This document shows positions 4,600-5,260 of a stretch of 5,260 bases of DNA, one piece after another (position 1 is the stretch's first letter; the number at the start of each line of letters is the position of its first letter). The position numbers were made by a program, and so were the translations under genes. A model generated the notes under the pieces. The model did not search any database. It saw nothing but the letters and a program-made list of their open reading frames with translations, and was not told the origin of the DNA. This stretch comes from Sulfurovaceae bacterium (GTDB lineage Bacteria > Campylobacterota > Campylobacteria > Campylobacterales > Sulfurovaceae), in NCBI GenBank assembly GCA_029933395.1, contig JAOZOG010000151.1, positions 1-5,260 on the forward strand. Reading direction: 5' to 3'.

Positions 4600-5260
4600 G
4601 CGCTCTGTGTTGGGTTTGCCTCTTCTTCCTCTTCCTTCTCTTCGGGTTCGGCAGGATTGACCATACGCACGATCAGGATAGAGATGCCGTAGAGGATGAC
4701 GAGCGGTGCTGCCATCAGCAGCTGTGTCAGGACATCCGGAGGTGTCAACAGGGCCGCTACGAGGAAGATAATAATGACGGCATATTTGAAAAAGTCGATC
4801 AGTGTTCTATCGGTGATCAGGCCAAGCAGTGCCAGGAAATAGGCAAAGACAGGGAGTTCGAACGCGAGGCCGAATCCAAACATGATCTTGGTGAAGAAGC
4901 CGACATAATCCTCGATATTGATCAGCGGCGTATAGAGAAAAGAGCCGAAGGTGATCAAGAACTGGAAGCCAAAAGGCGTCACGATATAGTAGGCAAAGAG
5001 GACACCGGTCAAGAACATAATCGAGCCGCCGAAGACAAACGGAAGCACCATCTTCTTTTCGTTTTCGTAGAGTCCCGGAGCGACAAAGAGCCAGATCTGG
5101 TAGAGGATGATCGGGAGTGCCGCCAGCAGGCCAGCGAAGAAAGAGACTTTGAGCGCGACAAAGAAGGCACCACCGACCTGATGGGTGGTGATCATCCCCT
5201 GGAAGCTCTTCTCCCGAAGTTTGTTGTTGAGATTTTCACGGGTGAGATTCTCCTCTTTGG
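4587..5260 (-). CDS. tatC: Sec-independent protein translocase subunit TatC, N terminus outside window
   Basis: The frame stays open to the right edge: 223 residues are present and the N-terminal region, including the first membrane segment, is missing. An ATG at 5195 lies inside the first periplasmic region and is not the true start, because the 21 upstream codons are open and the family needs TM1. TatC is the twin-arginine signal receptor and core of the Tat translocase in the inner membrane. Counting from that internal Met, the conserved APGLYENEKK (39-48; Glu46 matches the E. coli Glu103 position), FGFGLAFELP (106-115; Glu113, E. coli Glu170 position) and TPPDVLTQ (151-158; Asp154, E. coli Asp211 position) are present. 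Five hydrophobic segments fit TM2-TM6. The protein ends in an acidic Glu-rich tail. queA follows after 27 nt. Confidence 0.96.
   Translation of the reverse strand, partial: KEENLTRENLNNKLREKSFQGMITTHQVGGAFFVALKVSFFAGLLAALPIILYQIWLFVAPGLYENEKKMVLPFVFGGSIMFLTGVLFAYYIVTPFGFQFLITFGSFLYTPLINIEDYVGFFTKIMFGFGLAFELPVFAYFLALLGLITDRTLIDFFKYAVIIIFLVAALLTPPDVLTQLLMAAPLVILYGISILIVRMVNPAEPEEKEEEEEANPTQSAEKS

Overview
The window looks like chromosomal DNA from a Campylobacterota (epsilonproteobacterial) organism, possibly a free-living Sulfurovum/Sulfurimonas-type bacterium. The main evidence is the tatC-queA gene pair, an arrangement known from Campylobacter, together with a TatC of epsilonproteobacterial character with an acidic C-terminal tail. 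Promoters with a good TATAAT-type -10 box and poor -35 boxes also fit. The assignment is inferred from gene order and protein character, not from a search.

Layout, left to right. A short FAHD1-like fumarylacetoacetate hydrolase family gene (+, 98-709) is preceded by a nested hairpin. It converges on, and overlaps by 14 nt, a YchJ/UPF0225 SEC-C protein gene (-, 696-1103). That gene is coupled to an upstream unrecognised 112-aa gene (-, 1096-1434) with a strong Shine-Dalgarno sequence. A divergent promoter region (about 1435-1550) separates this pair from a Uma2-family (DUF820) PD-(D/E)XK nuclease-like gene (+, 1551-2099). The leader of that gene holds a perfect 7-2-7 palindrome. Between the Uma2 gene and the next convergent gene lies a 95-bp inverted pair of REP-like hairpins with GTAG at both outer ends, which has the architecture of a REPIN.

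The right half is all on the minus strand: tatC (partial, runs off the right edge), then queA, then two tandem paralogous NlpC/P60 lipoproteins. tatC makes the core of the twin-arginine translocase and queA makes an enzyme of tRNA queuosine synthesis. The NlpC/P60 pair are predicted cell-wall peptidases anchored in the envelope; they have their own consensus -10 box and abut with no spacing (TAA directly followed by ATG).

Most genes are ordinary housekeeping or envelope genes and I see no convincing new multi-gene defence or metabolic system. The items most worth a second look are the REPIN-like element, the Uma2 leader palindrome with a near-copy in front of queA, and the unrecognised 112-aa gene coupled to the YchJ-type gene.
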